In this document: in pieces, positions 7,802 through 17,592 of the stretch
Position numbering within the stretch: the first letter of the stretch is position 1
Layout: each line of letters opens with the position of its first letter
Origin: Gordonibacter sp. 28C
Lineage (GTDB): Bacteria > Actinomycetota > Coriobacteriia > Coriobacteriales > Eggerthellaceae
Direction: 5' to 3'
Length of the DNA stretch: 64,000 bases
Assembly: GCF_003339845.1 (NCBI RefSeq)
Contig: NZ_PPTR01000006.1
Coordinates: 1-64,000, forward strand
Made by a program: the position numbers and the translations under genes
The notes under the pieces: model-generated
What the model saw: only the letters and a program-made list of their open reading frames with translations
What the model was told of the DNA's origin: nothing
Databases searched by the model: none

Positions 7802-7838
7802 ACGCCCGCGTAGGCTTGGTTGCTGCCTGCGCGGGCGT
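7802..7838. terminator. Bidirectional terminator between TetR and adhesin genes
   Basis: Arms 7802-7815 and 7825-7838 pair over 14 bp with one wobble pair and a 9-nt loop. It lies between two convergent genes, so it can serve both. Confidence 0.65.
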
Positions 7839-7867
7839 CTCTCAGCCTGATATTTCAAGCTTGCCGT

Positions 7868-10800
7868 TTAAGCTTGGCGGTTTGCCTTCCTTTCCTTGCG
7901 CAGCTTCGAGGCGGCCAGCACGACCCCCGAGCCCGCAGCGACCATCAAGAGGGTCGCGGCCGCGCCGCCGACGCCGTCGCCGGTCTTGACGATCCTCGTG
8001 CCGTACTTGTTCACGAACTTGACGTCCTTGGGGTTCACTTGGTCGGAAACCGTGCCGGTACGCGGATCGTAGTTGCGCCAGTAGGTGAGCTCCTCGTTCA
8101 GGATGCCCCCGCCGACGTCGTGGGCGGTAACCGACGCGTAGAACACCGCGTCCGTGTAGAACACTCCGGAGGCGGACCCCTTCTCCTCGTAGATCTTGAG
8201 GACGTAGGTGCCGGCGTGCTCTATGTAGAGGGACGGGAAGGTGATGGTGCCGTCGGCTTTGTTAGTGGTGGATACCCTCCCGTTCGCGTAACCGTTGCCG
8301 ACTATCTCGTTGGGATCGCCCTTCACGACCTCGGCGGTGAACGTGAACTCGCCGTCGCGAAGGTCGCGGCCCTCGAGCACTTTGAAGCCGGTGAGGGTGG
8401 GGTCGATGCCCTTGTAGTTCAAGCAGTTGTCCACGCTGAACTCGATAGCCGTGGCGTCATGGGCGAAATCCGCAGTGAACTGGTTGTGGTCGGGGCCGTC
8501 GCCGCCCATGTAGGTGACGGTATAGGCGCCCTGATTGGTTTCGACGAGCGTGTACGTTTCCCCGTCGACGAGCACGTCCGCCCAATCGACGACCTCGGTG
8601 ACGGAAGCGTCGTCCAAGAAGAAGTCGATGTCGGTTGCCTGGCCCTTGACGTTCACACTGGACTTTCCGTACGCCACGGGATCGCCCTGGGCGTCGCGGA
8701 GCTCGAACGCGAAGTCGCGAGCCGTAAAGTTCGCCCCGCCCGACACAGTCTTCGATCCGGCGAAGCCGAAACCGGTATCGAGGATGTTGGTGATGCTGAA
8801 CTCGATGGCTACGGCGTCGTGGCCGAAGTCCGCTACGAACTCGTTTCCGAGCGCGCCGGTGCCGCCGGAGTAGGTTACAGCGTAGGCCCCCGCGTTCGTT
8901 TCAACGAGAGCGTACGTCTCACCGCTGACGAGGATTTGGGTCCAATCGTCGATCTTGGTCAGGCAAGAGGGCTCTTCGTAGAACTCCACGTCGGTCGCCA
9001 TGCCCTTGGCGCTGACGCTCGCCTTGCCGTAGGCCACCGGATCGCCTGCGGCATCCCTTACCTGGAACTCAAAGTCCCGTGCGACGAAGCTCGCCGAGCC
9101 CTCGACCGTCTTGGTTGCGGAAAGATTGAATGTGGTGTTGCGGGTGTTGAGGGCGGTCACGGCTATGGACTGGGAGGCGCCGGAGAAGTCGGGGGTGAAC
9201 CCGTTGGACAGCGCGCCGTCGCCGCCCGAGTAGGTGACGGCGAAGCCGGAGCCGCCGCCGGTCTCGACCAGCTCGTAGGCCTGGCCGCCCGCGAGCACCT
9301 CGGTCCAGTCGGTCACCGGCTCGGTGCGCTGCGCGTCCTTGAAGAAGTCGATGGGCGTCGGGGCGTCGGCGGAGGCCACGTCGGCGCGGCCCCAGGCCAC
9401 GGCGCCGGAGGCGCCGCGCACCTCGAACTCGAAGGAGCCGGGCTCGAAGTCGGCGGTGCCGGTGACGGTCTTGTAGGCCTTGAAGTCGAAGCCGGCGTTC
9501 TTGGTGTTGAGGGCGGTCACGGCTATGGACTGGGAGGCGCCGGAGAAGTCGGGGGTGAACCCGTTGGACAGCGCGCCGTCGCCGCCCGAGTAGGTGACGG
9601 CGAAGCCGGAGCCGCCGCCGGTCTCGACCAGCTCGTAGGCCTGGCCGCCCGCGAGCACCTCGGTCCAGTCGGTCACCGGCTCGGTGCGCTGCGCGTCCTT
9701 GAAGAAGTCGATGGGCGTCGGGGCGTCGGCGGAGGCCACGTCGGCGCGGCCCCAGGCCACGGCGCCGGAGGCGCCGCGCACCTCGAACTCGAAGGAGCCG
9801 GGCTCGAAGTCGGCGGTGCCGGTGACGGTCTTGTAGGCCTTGAAGTCGAAGCCGGCGTTCTTGGTGTTGAGGGCGGTCACCTCGATAACTTGGCTGCTAT
9901 CGGAAAAAATGGGAGTGAACTCGTTATGGTCGCTTCCCTGACCGCCCGAGTAAGTCACATTGAAGCCGGATCCGCTGCTCGTCTCAACGAGTTTGTAGGT
10001 TTTCCCGCTCGTGAAAACAAGCGTCCAGTCGGTGATCTCGGTCGTGCGCGAACTCTCTTTGTAGAACTTGATGGGCGTCGAGGAATTAGCATCCGTGGGG
10101 GTAACCGTTCCATAGGCGACCACGGCATCGGAATCGTCGCGGATCTCGAACTCGAAAGTCGAAGATTCGAAGTCGGCCGTGCCGGTTACCGTCTTATAAG
10201 CGCTGAAATTGCAGATGGATTTCGCATTGGTGAACGTCACCCAGTTGCCGATCGGCGTGGTGTCTTCGACTATCGTGCCGGACCACGAAAGCGTACCCGG
10301 CTCCTGACTGCCCCCTGCTCCTTCAAGGGTTGCCTGGAATCGAGGATCGGAGGGCTCGGTGACTTTATATTTCATTCCCACCGGTATGTTTTTGATCGTT
10401 ATCGTTTCATTTGGCTTGAGGGTGAGCTTGGCCTTTCCATCGACAACGCGAAGCGTCTCCTGCCTCCATGGCGCAGTGCTCGAGACATAAGGATAGCTTG
10501 CGGTTTCGATTCCCAACTCGATATCGAATTCGAAGGAAAGAGAACTATCGGAAATGCCAGTAACCGTTTTCTTTATTTGAAGGCTGCCGTACGAGCCGGC
10601 ATCCTTTTTGTTCGTGATGGTAACGTACCGGTACTCGCCATCGTTGAAAACCCACTCATAGTCGGCTTCCATTCCCGAAATGGGCTCTTCCACTACTTTG
10701 TATTGGTCGTATCCGTCGGCATCAAGCCCGAGGAAACTATGGAACCAACTATTGCTTGAATCGAGGACGGCGGTTTCAACGAACGTGTCACCTTTGTACA

Positions 10801-12256
10801 AATGAACGGTGACCGGCACAGAGGGCGAGTCGGGGAAGACTTTCCTGACCGAAAGGGTCTTCTCGAGATCGCCGGAAATCAAAACGCCGTTCGAGGCAAT
10901 CCCGCCTCCTGAACTTCCCGATTCGTTTTCGAAAAACACCACTGATTCGGCACTTTTCGCTTGTGCGTTTGCTTTATCCGAATCAGAAATCTGAGCGGTT
11001 AGATTTAAGGTAACGAGGGCGAATTTGTAGTCTTCGGGATTGAGTTCCTCTCCCGTACGCTCATTGATCCATGTTACTTTTCCGCCGCCCAGACACTCAT
11101 CTGAAGCGTAAAACGGATAGTTGTTAACATTGGTGTTCAAATAAACATCGTTTCCACCCTGGCTGTCGGAAGCGACATTATCAAAAACCGCCGTACTGGA
11201 CGCAATACCGGATCCAAGCCAAGCGGAACCGGTGTTGCACGTCCAAACGCCTCCACCCCTCTGAGCGGAATTGTCGTATACGAGAAGATTCGCAATGCGG
11301 GCGGTTGAATTCACTTCGACATACATTCCGCCGCCATAGCTTTTTGCGTTGTAGTTGTTCGATATCTCTCCTGCGTTTAAATGAGTGTCACCGCAAGTGT
11401 ATATTCCCGCACCATGCGAGGTGCTCCCTGTCAGGGAGTTGTTCGATATTTTCCCACCGTTCATGATGAAGGTGCCGGCTTTGTTTACGGTAACACCGGC
11501 ACCTTGCCTATTGTCTTCCGCCATGCTGTTTCCCGATATCTCTCCCCCATTCATGATGAAGGTACCGGGGATATCGGGATTCGTGGTGGTGTTGTAGCCG
11601 TTAAACCCCACATCGACCGCCTTGGTGCTTCCAGTCAGCTTTGCACTATCCGCGAGAACGAATTCGCCTTTCGTCAACACCAGGGTGCCGTTTTTCGCGT
11701 CTCCGCTTACCACGAGGCCGCCTCCGATAACGAGTCGACCATCGGTTTCTACCGTGATCAAAGGCGAGCTGTTCGCAGTGTTTCTCGTAAGGCTGCCGCC
11801 GGAGGAATGGGAGATCAAGGTTATGTCGCTGCCCGCAGGGATGCTGATGGGGCTGGTGACCGATATATCGCCTTGGATGGTGATGGTGGTCGGCGAGCTG
11901 CCGGCGCCGGTTATGGCGTTCTGCAAGGCCGCAAAAGTGGTCACTGTGGAATCGGCGAAGGGAACGATCCCCGATCCGGCCAGGGGCACGACGAGAGCCC
12001 CGTCGGGCTCGTCTTGCTTGGGAGCGGTTTCTTCAAGGCCGTTTTCTTCTGTTCCGGGGCTCTCGCCCTCTTCAAGGTAGGCTTCGCCACCTCCGTCCTC
12101 ACCGACGGCGGAGGTCTCTTCGTTCGCGAGCGGCAATGCGCTCGCGCCGATGTCTTCGGGGTCGGCCGCGAAAGCGGTCAGCGTGTTCCCCGGAAATAGC
12201 GTTAAGGCCAAGGCAAAAGCCAAAGCGACCCTTGGTAGTTTTCTCATTGGTTTCAT
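7868..12256 (-). CDS. Large surface adhesin with beta-helix and five Cna-B-like repeats
   Basis: The 1462-residue protein has a signal peptide (residues 1-30, ending AFA). A right-handed beta-helix region follows (residues about 110-410), rich in GTFIMNGG and GGGMY turns. Cna-B-type domains then lead into five repeats of about 120 residues, each beginning with a KTVxG strand and ending in an ALNT or similar linker. The C-terminus has a Spy0128-like isopeptide-linker domain, a sorting-like motif IVKTG, a membrane segment and a basic tail (RKERKANRQA). Repeats two and three are identical even in DNA. Such proteins are covalently stiffened wall adhesins or pilin-like stalks. The sorting motif lacks the proline of LPxTG. 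The ATG at 12256 has GGGAG eight bases upstream. The ligand is unknown. Confidence 0.85.
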   Translation of the reverse strand: MKPMRKLPRVALAFALALTLFPGNTLTAFAADPEDIGASALPLANEETSAVGEDGGGEAYLEEGESPGTEENGLEETAPKQDEPDGALVVPLAGSGIVPFADSTVTTFAALQNAITGAGSSPTTITIQGDISVTSPISIPAGSDITLISHSSGGSLTRNTANSSPLITVETDGRLVIGGGLVVSGDAKNGTLVLTKGEFVLADSAKLTGSTKAVDVGFNGYNTTTNPDIPGTFIMNGGEISGNSMAEDNRQGAGVTVNKAGTFIMNGGKISNNSLTGSTSHGAGIYTCGDTHLNAGEISNNYNAKSYGGGMYVEVNSTARIANLLVYDNSAQRGGGVWTCNTGSAWLGSGIASSTAVFDNVASDSQGGNDVYLNTNVNNYPFYASDECLGGGKVTWINERTGEELNPEDYKFALVTLNLTAQISDSDKANAQAKSAESVVFFENESGSSGGGIASNGVLISGDLEKTLSVRKVFPDSPSVPVTVHLYKGDTFVETAVLDSSNSWFHSFLGLDADGYDQYKVVEEPISGMEADYEWVFNDGEYRYVTITNKKDAGSYGSLQIKKTVTGISDSSLSFEFDIELGIETASYPYVSSTAPWRQETLRVVDGKAKLTLKPNETITIKNIPVGMKYKVTEPSDPRFQATLEGAGGSQEPGTLSWSGTIVEDTTPIGNWVTFTNAKSICNFSAYKTVTGTADFESSTFEFEIRDDSDAVVAYGTVTPTDANSSTPIKFYKESSRTTEITDWTLVFTSGKTYKLVETSSGSGFNVTYSGGQGSDHNEFTPIFSDSSQVIEVTALNTKNAGFDFKAYKTVTGTADFEPGSFEFEVRGASGAVAWGRADVASADAPTPIDFFKDAQRTEPVTDWTEVLAGGQAYELVETGGGSGFAVTYSGGDGALSNGFTPDFSGASQSIAVTALNTKNAGFDFKAYKTVTGTADFEPGSFEFEVRGASGAVAWGRADVASADAPTPIDFFKDAQRTEPVTDWTEVLAGGQAYELVETGGGSGFAVTYSGGDGALSNGFTPDFSGASQSIAVTALNTRNTTFNLSATKTVEGSASFVARDFEFQVRDAAGDPVAYGKASVSAKGMATDVEFYEEPSCLTKIDDWTQILVSGETYALVETNAGAYAVTYSGGTGALGNEFVADFGHDAVAIEFSITNILDTGFGFAGSKTVSGGANFTARDFAFELRDAQGDPVAYGKSSVNVKGQATDIDFFLDDASVTEVVDWADVLVDGETYTLVETNQGAYTVTYMGGDGPDHNQFTADFAHDATAIEFSVDNCLNYKGIDPTLTGFKVLEGRDLRDGEFTFTAEVVKGDPNEIVGNGYANGRVSTTNKADGTITFPSLYIEHAGTYVLKIYEEKGSASGVFYTDAVFYASVTAHDVGGGILNEELTYWRNYDPRTGTVSDQVNPKDVKFVNKYGTRIVKTGDGVGGAAATLLMVAAGSGVVLAASKLRKERKANRQA
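9143..9880. repeat. Perfect 360-bp tandem duplication inside the adhesin gene
   Basis: Bases 9143-9520 and 9503-9880 are identical, giving two full 360-bp units plus 18 bp of a third. The period is 120 codons, so the frame is kept and one whole domain is duplicated. The neighbouring repeat units share only the protein pattern, so this copy is recent or kept uniform by recombination. Confidence 0.97.
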
Positions 12257-12603
12257 TCTTCTTACTCCCGCCCCTATGCAACTTTCACATGCTCGTTTCT
12301 AAAGACATGGACATGCGGCGATGCTAGCATGTAGGTTCTAAACAGGTCTTTTCCCAAATCTAAAATGATTCTTAAATCTTCGAGGCAGACGACGGAGGAA
12401 TTGAATTTCACCTGTTCAAACATGGGGTTCGGGAACCCTGTCCGAGCGTAGGGGAACACTGCAGAAAGCCTCCTTGGGTCCTGCGCCCCGCCTCGCGGGC
12501 AAACGTCGTCTCCCTCAAATTGATACCCAACAGTAACTTTTCGCCGAACGGCAATAACCTACACTGTGGATAAAGGGCTTACGCGGGGGCGAAGGGGTGG
12601 ACG
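12257..12603. promoter_or_regulatory. Divergent region between adhesin and response-regulator genes
   Basis: The 347-bp gap has no supported gene. Near 12352-12392 lies an AT-rich patch with two copies of AAATCTT/AAATCTA-like sequence. A possible -10 box for the plus direction is TACACT at 12560-12565, with no good -35 box. The response-regulator gene starts at 12604 behind AAGGGGTGG. Direct repeats in the AT-rich patch could be response-regulator sites, which would tie the adhesin to the two-component system. Confidence 0.3.
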
Positions 12604-13302
12604 ATGCATTTTGATTGCCTTGTTGTCGATGACGAGGAAGCCCTTGGCAGAAGCGTGTGCGAGTACTTCAACCTTTTCGAAGTGAAGACCGAATGGGTTC
12701 CGGGAAGCAAGGAGTGCACCGCTTTTCTCAAGGGGAACACGACCGACCTCATACTGCTCGATGTGAACCTGGACGGCGAGTCGGGCTTCAACCTCTGCAA
12801 AGAGCTGCGCGAGAAGTCGGACCTGCCCATCCTGTTCATCAGCGCGCGCTCGAGCGACGACGACGTCTTGCTCGGGTTGGGGCTGGGAGGAGACGACTAC
12901 ATCGCCAAGCCCTTCTCGCTCAACGTGCTCCTTGCGAAGACGCAGGCGCTTCTCAGGCGCTACCGCAGAGACGGCGTGGACAACGCGCCGGATTCGGAAA
13001 CTTGCTCTTTCGGCCGCTACACGCTCAACCAGGCCCGCATGTGCCTCGAGGAAGGCGACAAGGAGATAGAGCTCAAGTCCATGGAGTACAAGCTCTTGAC
13101 CTACCTCGTGCAGAACAAAAACCGCACCGTCCCCAAAAACGAGCTTTTCCGACGCGTATGGGGCGCATCGGTCACCAGCGACGCCACGCTGAACGTGCAC
13201 ATACACCGGCTGCGCGAGAAGATCGAAGACGATCCCAACAACCCCCGCTACATCAAAACGATGTGGGGAGTCGGGTATCGCCTGGAGGCGCCCGACGCAT
13301 GA
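12604..13302 (+). CDS. OmpR/PhoB-type response regulator
   Basis: The 232-residue protein has a receiver domain with the acidic pair DD (9-10), the phosphorylation aspartate in LLDVN (D53) and the conserved lysine in AKPFS. A winged-helix DNA-binding domain follows, with the transactivation loop and HIHRLREKIE. It starts at 12604 and its stop overlaps the kinase ATG (ATGA). The gene order regulator-kinase-ABC ATPase-FtsX permease is typical of Bce-type systems, in which the transporter takes part in sensing. The likely target is the operon itself. Confidence 0.9.
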   Translation: MHFDCLVVDDEEALGRSVCEYFNLFEVKTEWVPGSKECTAFLKGNTTDLILLDVNLDGESGFNLCKELREKSDLPILFISARSSDDDVLLGLGLGGDDYIAKPFSLNVLLAKTQALLRRYRRDGVDNAPDSETCSFGRYTLNQARMCLEEGDKEIELKSMEYKLLTYLVQNKNRTVPKNELFRRVWGASVTSDATLNVHIHRLREKIEDDPNNPRYIKTMWGVGYRLEAPDA

Positions 13303-14408
13303 AAAGACGGCTTTCGATACTGGTTGCCGTCTACCTCGTTTGCCTCGCGTGCGTCCTCGCCCTTTTCCACGCCCCCGCCCATACGGCCGTCGATTTGGCC
13401 TCCCTCAACGATGCGGCCATGACCGCCAAGGACGAGAACTGGGACGCGAAGCGCCTCGCCGCAGAGCTCGACCACGCCTACGAGCGGATGGCGGCTCAAA
13501 AGCAGTCACGCAACATGGAGCTGGAAACCGGGCTGATCGCCCTTCTCACCGTTTTTTGCGGAGCGCTCGCCGCGGCCCTGGTAAGAATAGAGCGAAGGAT
13601 GATCCGCCCCTTTAGGCAGATGGAGAGCTTCGCCCAGCAGGTGGCTTCGGGCAACTTGGACGTTCCGCTGGCCATCGACAAAGCGAACAGCTTCGGCGCC
13701 TTCACCGAAAGCTTCGACCTCATGCGCACGGAGCTGGCGCGGGCGCGCGAGGCCGAGCAGCGCGCCAATGCGAGCAAGAAGGAGCTCATAGCCTCCTTGA
13801 GCCATGACATCAAAACGCCCATGGCGTCCATCAGAGCGACCTCGGAGCTCATGGCGGCAACAGCTCGAAGCGACAAGCAAAGAAGCCAAGCCGAAACCAT
13901 CGTTGCCAAGGCGGATCAGGTGATTTGCCTGGTCGACAACCTTTTCGACTCCACCATGCGCGAGCTGCAGGAGCTGGCGGTGCATCCCCAAGAGCTGTCC
14001 AGCCGCGACATCGTCGCCATGCTCTCCAAGGCCGACTACGAGAAAGCCGTGGTTTTCGGAGACGTTCCCGACTGCCTCATCTACGCCGACCCGAACCGGT
14101 TGCAGCAGGTCTTCGACAACATCTTGGCAAACTCCTACAAGTATGCGGAAACCGACATCGCGGTAAGCGCATCGCTCGAAGACGACATGCTGGTCGTCGA
14201 TATCAACGACCACGGAGCCGGGGTTGAAGCAAACGAGCTGCCGCTTTTGACCAACAAGTTCTACCGCGGGAAGAACGCCAAGGAGAAAAAGGGCTTCGGT
14301 CTCGGGCTATACAACGCGGCCTCTTTTATGGAAGGCATGGAAGGCGGCCTCGAATGCTTCAACAAACCTGACGGGTTCACCGTTCGCCTCATGTTCACCC
14401 TCGTTTAA
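13299..14408 (+). CDS. Sensor histidine kinase
   Basis: The 369-residue membrane kinase has two membrane segments (about 5-25 and 78-97) around a short external loop of about 50 residues. A HAMP-like linker follows, then the histidine box SLSHDIKTPM (H169), an N box (NILANSYKYAE) and a G box (KKGFGLGLYN). The short sensor loop suggests that it cannot bind a ligand alone and relies on the adjacent permease, as in BceS-type kinases. The extracytoplasmic loop is longer than in true BceS (few residues), so the match is not exact. It overlaps the regulator gene by 4 bp. Confidence 0.88.
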   Translation: MKRRLSILVAVYLVCLACVLALFHAPAHTAVDLASLNDAAMTAKDENWDAKRLAAELDHAYERMAAQKQSRNMELETGLIALLTVFCGALAAALVRIERRMIRPFRQMESFAQQVASGNLDVPLAIDKANSFGAFTESFDLMRTELARAREAEQRANASKKELIASLSHDIKTPMASIRATSELMAATARSDKQRSQAETIVAKADQVICLVDNLFDSTMRELQELAVHPQELSSRDIVAMLSKADYEKAVVFGDVPDCLIYADPNRLQQVFDNILANSYKYAETDIAVSASLEDDMLVVDINDHGAGVEANELPLLTNKFYRGKNAKEKKGFGLGLYNAASFMEGMEGGLECFNKPDGFTVRLMFTLV

Positions 14409-14455
14409 GCATGCTCACCACGACCTCGGGGCTGCCGAGCCCCTGCAAGGAGACC

Positions 14456-15238
14456 ATGGCAACGGACGCAGCGCGCGAAAACCAACCCCCCATCCTGTCG
14501 ACGGTCAAACTCAGCAGGTCGTTCTCCGACGGCGGCATCCAACACCACGCCCTGAAGAACCTCGACCTCCAGATCAACCGGGGCGACTTCACGATCATCA
14601 TGGGCCCGTCGGGCGCGGGTAAATCCACCTTGCTCTACGCCCTTTCCGGCATGGACCGGCCCACCTTGGGGAAGATCTTCTTCGACGGCCACGACATCTC
14701 CTCGCTTTCGGACGACAAGCTCGCCGTGTTCAGGCGAAAGCATTGCGGGTTCGTGTTCCAGCAGATATACCTGATAGGCAGCATGAGCCTGATGGACAAC
14801 GTCCTGGCGAGCGGTCGGCTGCTGGAGCGCAGCACGAGAAAGCTCGTCGTCGAGGCGAAGGGATTGTTCGAGCAGGTCGGCATCGACGAGGATTCGTGGT
14901 CGAGGTTCCCGAGCCAGGTTTCGGGAGGCGAAGCGCAGCGCGTGGGCATCGTGCGCGCCTTGATCAACCATCCGGACATCGTGTTCGCCGACGAGCCGAC
15001 CGGAGCCCTCAACTCGTCTGCGGGAGAATCGGTGCTCGACGTGATGACGGCGGTGAACCGCAGCGGGCAAAGCGTGGTCATGGTGACGCACGACCTCAAC
15101 TGCGCCCTCAGGGGCAACCGGGTCTTGTATCTGATGGACGGGCGCATATGCGGAGAGCTGGACCTCGCACCGTACGAAGGCGCGGACAAGGAAAGGCGTG
15201 CATCGCTTCACGGCTTCTTAGAGCATCTGGGATGGTGA
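14456..15238 (+). CDS. ABC transporter ATP-binding protein (MacB/BceA-type)
   Basis: All ABC motifs are visible: Walker A GPSGAGKST, Q loop (FVFQQIYLI), signature VSGGEAQRVG (valine replaces the usual leucine), Walker B IVFADEPTGAL and H loop VMVTHD. The protein is 260 residues from the ATG at 14456, which has CAAGGAG three bases upstream. A start at 14411, two bases after the kinase stop, is possible by coupling but has no visible ribosome binding site. It powers the FtsX-type permease encoded next, whose ATG overlaps its end. The family expels or dislodges peptides and lipids at the membrane. Confidence 0.88.
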   Translation: MATDAARENQPPILSTVKLSRSFSDGGIQHHALKNLDLQINRGDFTIIMGPSGAGKSTLLYALSGMDRPTLGKIFFDGHDISSLSDDKLAVFRRKHCGFVFQQIYLIGSMSLMDNVLASGRLLERSTRKLVVEAKGLFEQVGIDEDSWSRFPSQVSGGEAQRVGIVRALINHPDIVFADEPTGALNSSAGESVLDVMTAVNRSGQSVVMVTHDLNCALRGNRVLYLMDGRICGELDLAPYEGADKERRASLHGFLEHLGW

Positions 15239-17592
15239 GCGTGAGAAACCTCGTCCCCCTCGCCATCGCCTATATCAGGAAGAGCAGAAGCCAGACGGCC
15301 GGCATGGCGGTTCTGGTCATGATTTCGGCCTTTCTCCTGAACATCGGACTCACCTTCCTGTTCCAGTACGGCCAGTTCTTCGATGAGCGCGCCGACGAGC
15401 TGAACGTCCCCCACCTCGCCCTCCTCCAACCGGAAGCCGCCACGACACCCGAGCAAAACGACTATCTCGCGCACTATCCGGGGCTTAAGGACTTGGAAAC
15501 GGTTCCCGTGCTCTCCGCGCAGGGCGAGTTCTACGCGAAGGGCTCGAAGACGACGGCTGTTTTCATATTCGACCGCATCGACGCAGACCAGAACATGAGC
15601 CCGCCGACGCTTCTCGAAGAAGGCCGGCCCCTCGACGACGAATCCGTGTACGCGCCCTACATCATGAAAACCGCGGGGAAGTACAAGCTCGGCGACAACT
15701 TCACCTTCGCGATCGGGGGTCGGCAAAAAACCTTCACGATCGCCGGCTTCACCGAGGAGATAACCTTCGGCTCGCTCATGAGGACGAACTACCGATTCTA
15801 TTGCACGCCGGCCGCGTACGCGGAACTGTCCGAAGACCTCCCCCTGACGAACAGCGTTTTGCTCACCGCCCAATTCGAGGACGCCGGCGAAAGCCTCTCC
15901 CTGCTCGACGATTATTACCGGGAGTTCTTCTTTTCCCATGAGTTGGAAAACGCCTCGTCTTTCAACATCGAGGCCCTGCCCTTGCAGCTTGTGAGGGAAG
16001 ACCACACCTCCATCCCCTGGGTCCTCGCCGTGCTGCTGATCGCCTTCGCGCTGATCCTGCTTGTCATATGCCTTCTCACGATACATTTCCGCATCAGCGA
16101 GAGCATCGAGCAGAACGTGCAGGACATCGGGGCGTTGCAGGCCATGGGATACACGAGCCGCCAGATCAGCTCGTCTTTGGTCCTGCAGTTCCTGCTGATA
16201 GCGCTCGTGGGAAGCATCGCGGGCATACTGCTGGCGTTGGTCGTCCTTCCGGGCATCGCGCTGGTGCTGGAAAGCCAATCGGCCCTGCGGTGGGAGCCCT
16301 TGCCCGACGGCGCGCTCATAGCGGCAACCCTTTTCGCCATCTGCCTGATCATTGCCTTGGCAACCGTTCTGGCGTCCCTGCGGTTCAGGAAGCTCCGCCC
16401 CCTGACCGCGCTGCGCCGCGGTATCGAGGCGCACAACTTCAAACGCAACAGGTTCCCCTTGGAGACGACGCGCGGGCCGCTTTCGCTGATCATCGGCGCC
16501 AAGCAGATCGTCGGCAACGCGCGGCAGGGGGCCATGCTTTCCTTCATCATGGCAGCAGTGACCTTCGCCGCGGTTTGCGGCATCTCTATCTACTACAACG
16601 TGGGGGTGGATTCCAGCGGGTTCATCAAGGTCATCACGGGCGAGACGGCGGATGCGACCCTGGTGGTGAGCGACGAGGGCGATACCGAGGAGCTGCTGGA
16701 TCGGCTCAACGGGGACCCCGACGTGCGCAAGGCCTTCGGATTCCAAAGCACGACGCTCGCCGTCGACGGGATAAACACCGTCGGCTACATCGTGGAGGAT
16801 TTCGGCTGCCTGGAAGGGGACATGCTCGTATACGGACGGTACCCCAAGCACCGAAACGAGATCGCCATCGGGGGCAACGCTGCGGGCATGGCGGGCAAGG
16901 GCGTCGGAGACACCCTGACGGTGGCCAAGAACGGGCATGCCGAGGAATGCTACATCACGGGCATCCTGCAGATGCTCAACCACAGCGGCCTTATCGCCGC
17001 CTTGCCCCTCGACAGCCTCCGCTCCCTGCAAAGCGACTACCAGTTTACCCAGGTGTACGTTTCCCTCAACGAAGGGGTGGACGTCGACGCCTTCTTGGAC
17101 TCGACGGCAGGCGAGTACCGCGAGGCCCTTTCCGCCGCGGTCGACACGAACGCGATGCTCGACGCGAAATACGGCAACTACGCGGACATAGCGGCGCTCA
17201 TAGCCGCCCTGGTCCTCTGCATCACGCTCGTCGTCATCATCTTGGTGTTCTACACCGGCATGAAGACCACGATGATGCGCTGCAGAAGGGATATGGGCGT
17301 CCAGAAGGCCCTCGGGTTCACCACGGCCCAGTTCATGAACCAAATCGCGTTCAACTACGTGCCCATCATCTTCGTCGGCGTGGTGGTGGGAGGCGTGGTG
17401 GGGTACTACTGCTTCAACCCGCTGTTCGTTCTCGTCACCGCCGCGTTCGGAGTCGTGAAGACCTCGCTTCCCGTTCCCTACGGATGGGTGGCCGTCACGT
17501 GCGTCGTTTTGGTGGCCGTGTCCTACCTTGTGTCGCTTTTCGTCGCGTTGCGCATCCGCAAGGTCTCGCCCTACGAGCTCATAAGCGAGTAG
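15232..17592 (+). CDS. FtsX-family ABC permease, antimicrobial-peptide type
   Basis: The 786-residue permease has an N-terminal membrane helix (about 22-45) and a large extracytoplasmic loop. A helix cluster follows near 265-390, then a second extracytoplasmic loop (about 455-640) and a C-terminal cluster ending at KVSPYELISE. It therefore carries two FtsX domains. The layout resembles permeases that detoxify peptide antibiotics, or release lipoproteins, with the upstream kinase as sensor partner. It is longer than the MacB family norm of about 650, in line with duplicated FtsX permeases. The ATG overlaps the ATPase stop, so translation is coupled. The stop codon lies inside a perfect 14-bp hairpin. 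Confidence 0.85.
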   Translation: MVSVRNLVPLAIAYIRKSRSQTAGMAVLVMISAFLLNIGLTFLFQYGQFFDERADELNVPHLALLQPEAATTPEQNDYLAHYPGLKDLETVPVLSAQGEFYAKGSKTTAVFIFDRIDADQNMSPPTLLEEGRPLDDESVYAPYIMKTAGKYKLGDNFTFAIGGRQKTFTIAGFTEEITFGSLMRTNYRFYCTPAAYAELSEDLPLTNSVLLTAQFEDAGESLSLLDDYYREFFFSHELENASSFNIEALPLQLVREDHTSIPWVLAVLLIAFALILLVICLLTIHFRISESIEQNVQDIGALQAMGYTSRQISSSLVLQFLLIALVGSIAGILLALVVLPGIALVLESQSALRWEPLPDGALIAATLFAICLIIALATVLASLRFRKLRPLTALRRGIEAHNFKRNRFPLETTRGPLSLIIGAKQIVGNARQGAMLSFIMAAVTFAAVCGISIYYNVGVDSSGFIKVITGETADATLVVSDEGDTEELLDRLNGDPDVRKAFGFQSTTLAVDGINTVGYIVEDFGCLEGDMLVYGRYPKHRNEIAIGGNAAGMAGKGVGDTLTVAKNGHAEECYITGILQMLNHSGLIAALPLDSLRSLQSDYQFTQVYVSLNEGVDVDAFLDSTAGEYREALSAAVDTNAMLDAKYGNYADIAALIAALVLCITLVVIILVFYTGMKTTMMRCRRDMGVQKALGFTTAQFMNQIAFNYVPIIFVGVVVGGVVGYYCFNPLFVLVTAAFGVVKTSLPVPYGWVAVTCVVLVAVSYLVSLFVALRIRKVSPYELISE

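Noticed and set aside
9143-9880. CRISPR array
   Set aside because: The repeats are two long 360-bp coding units, not short repeats with spacers.
7820-10759. 979-residue plus-strand open frame opposite the adhesin
   Set aside because: It repeats the adhesin tandem duplication as a shadow, and has no signal, domain or ribosome binding site of its own.
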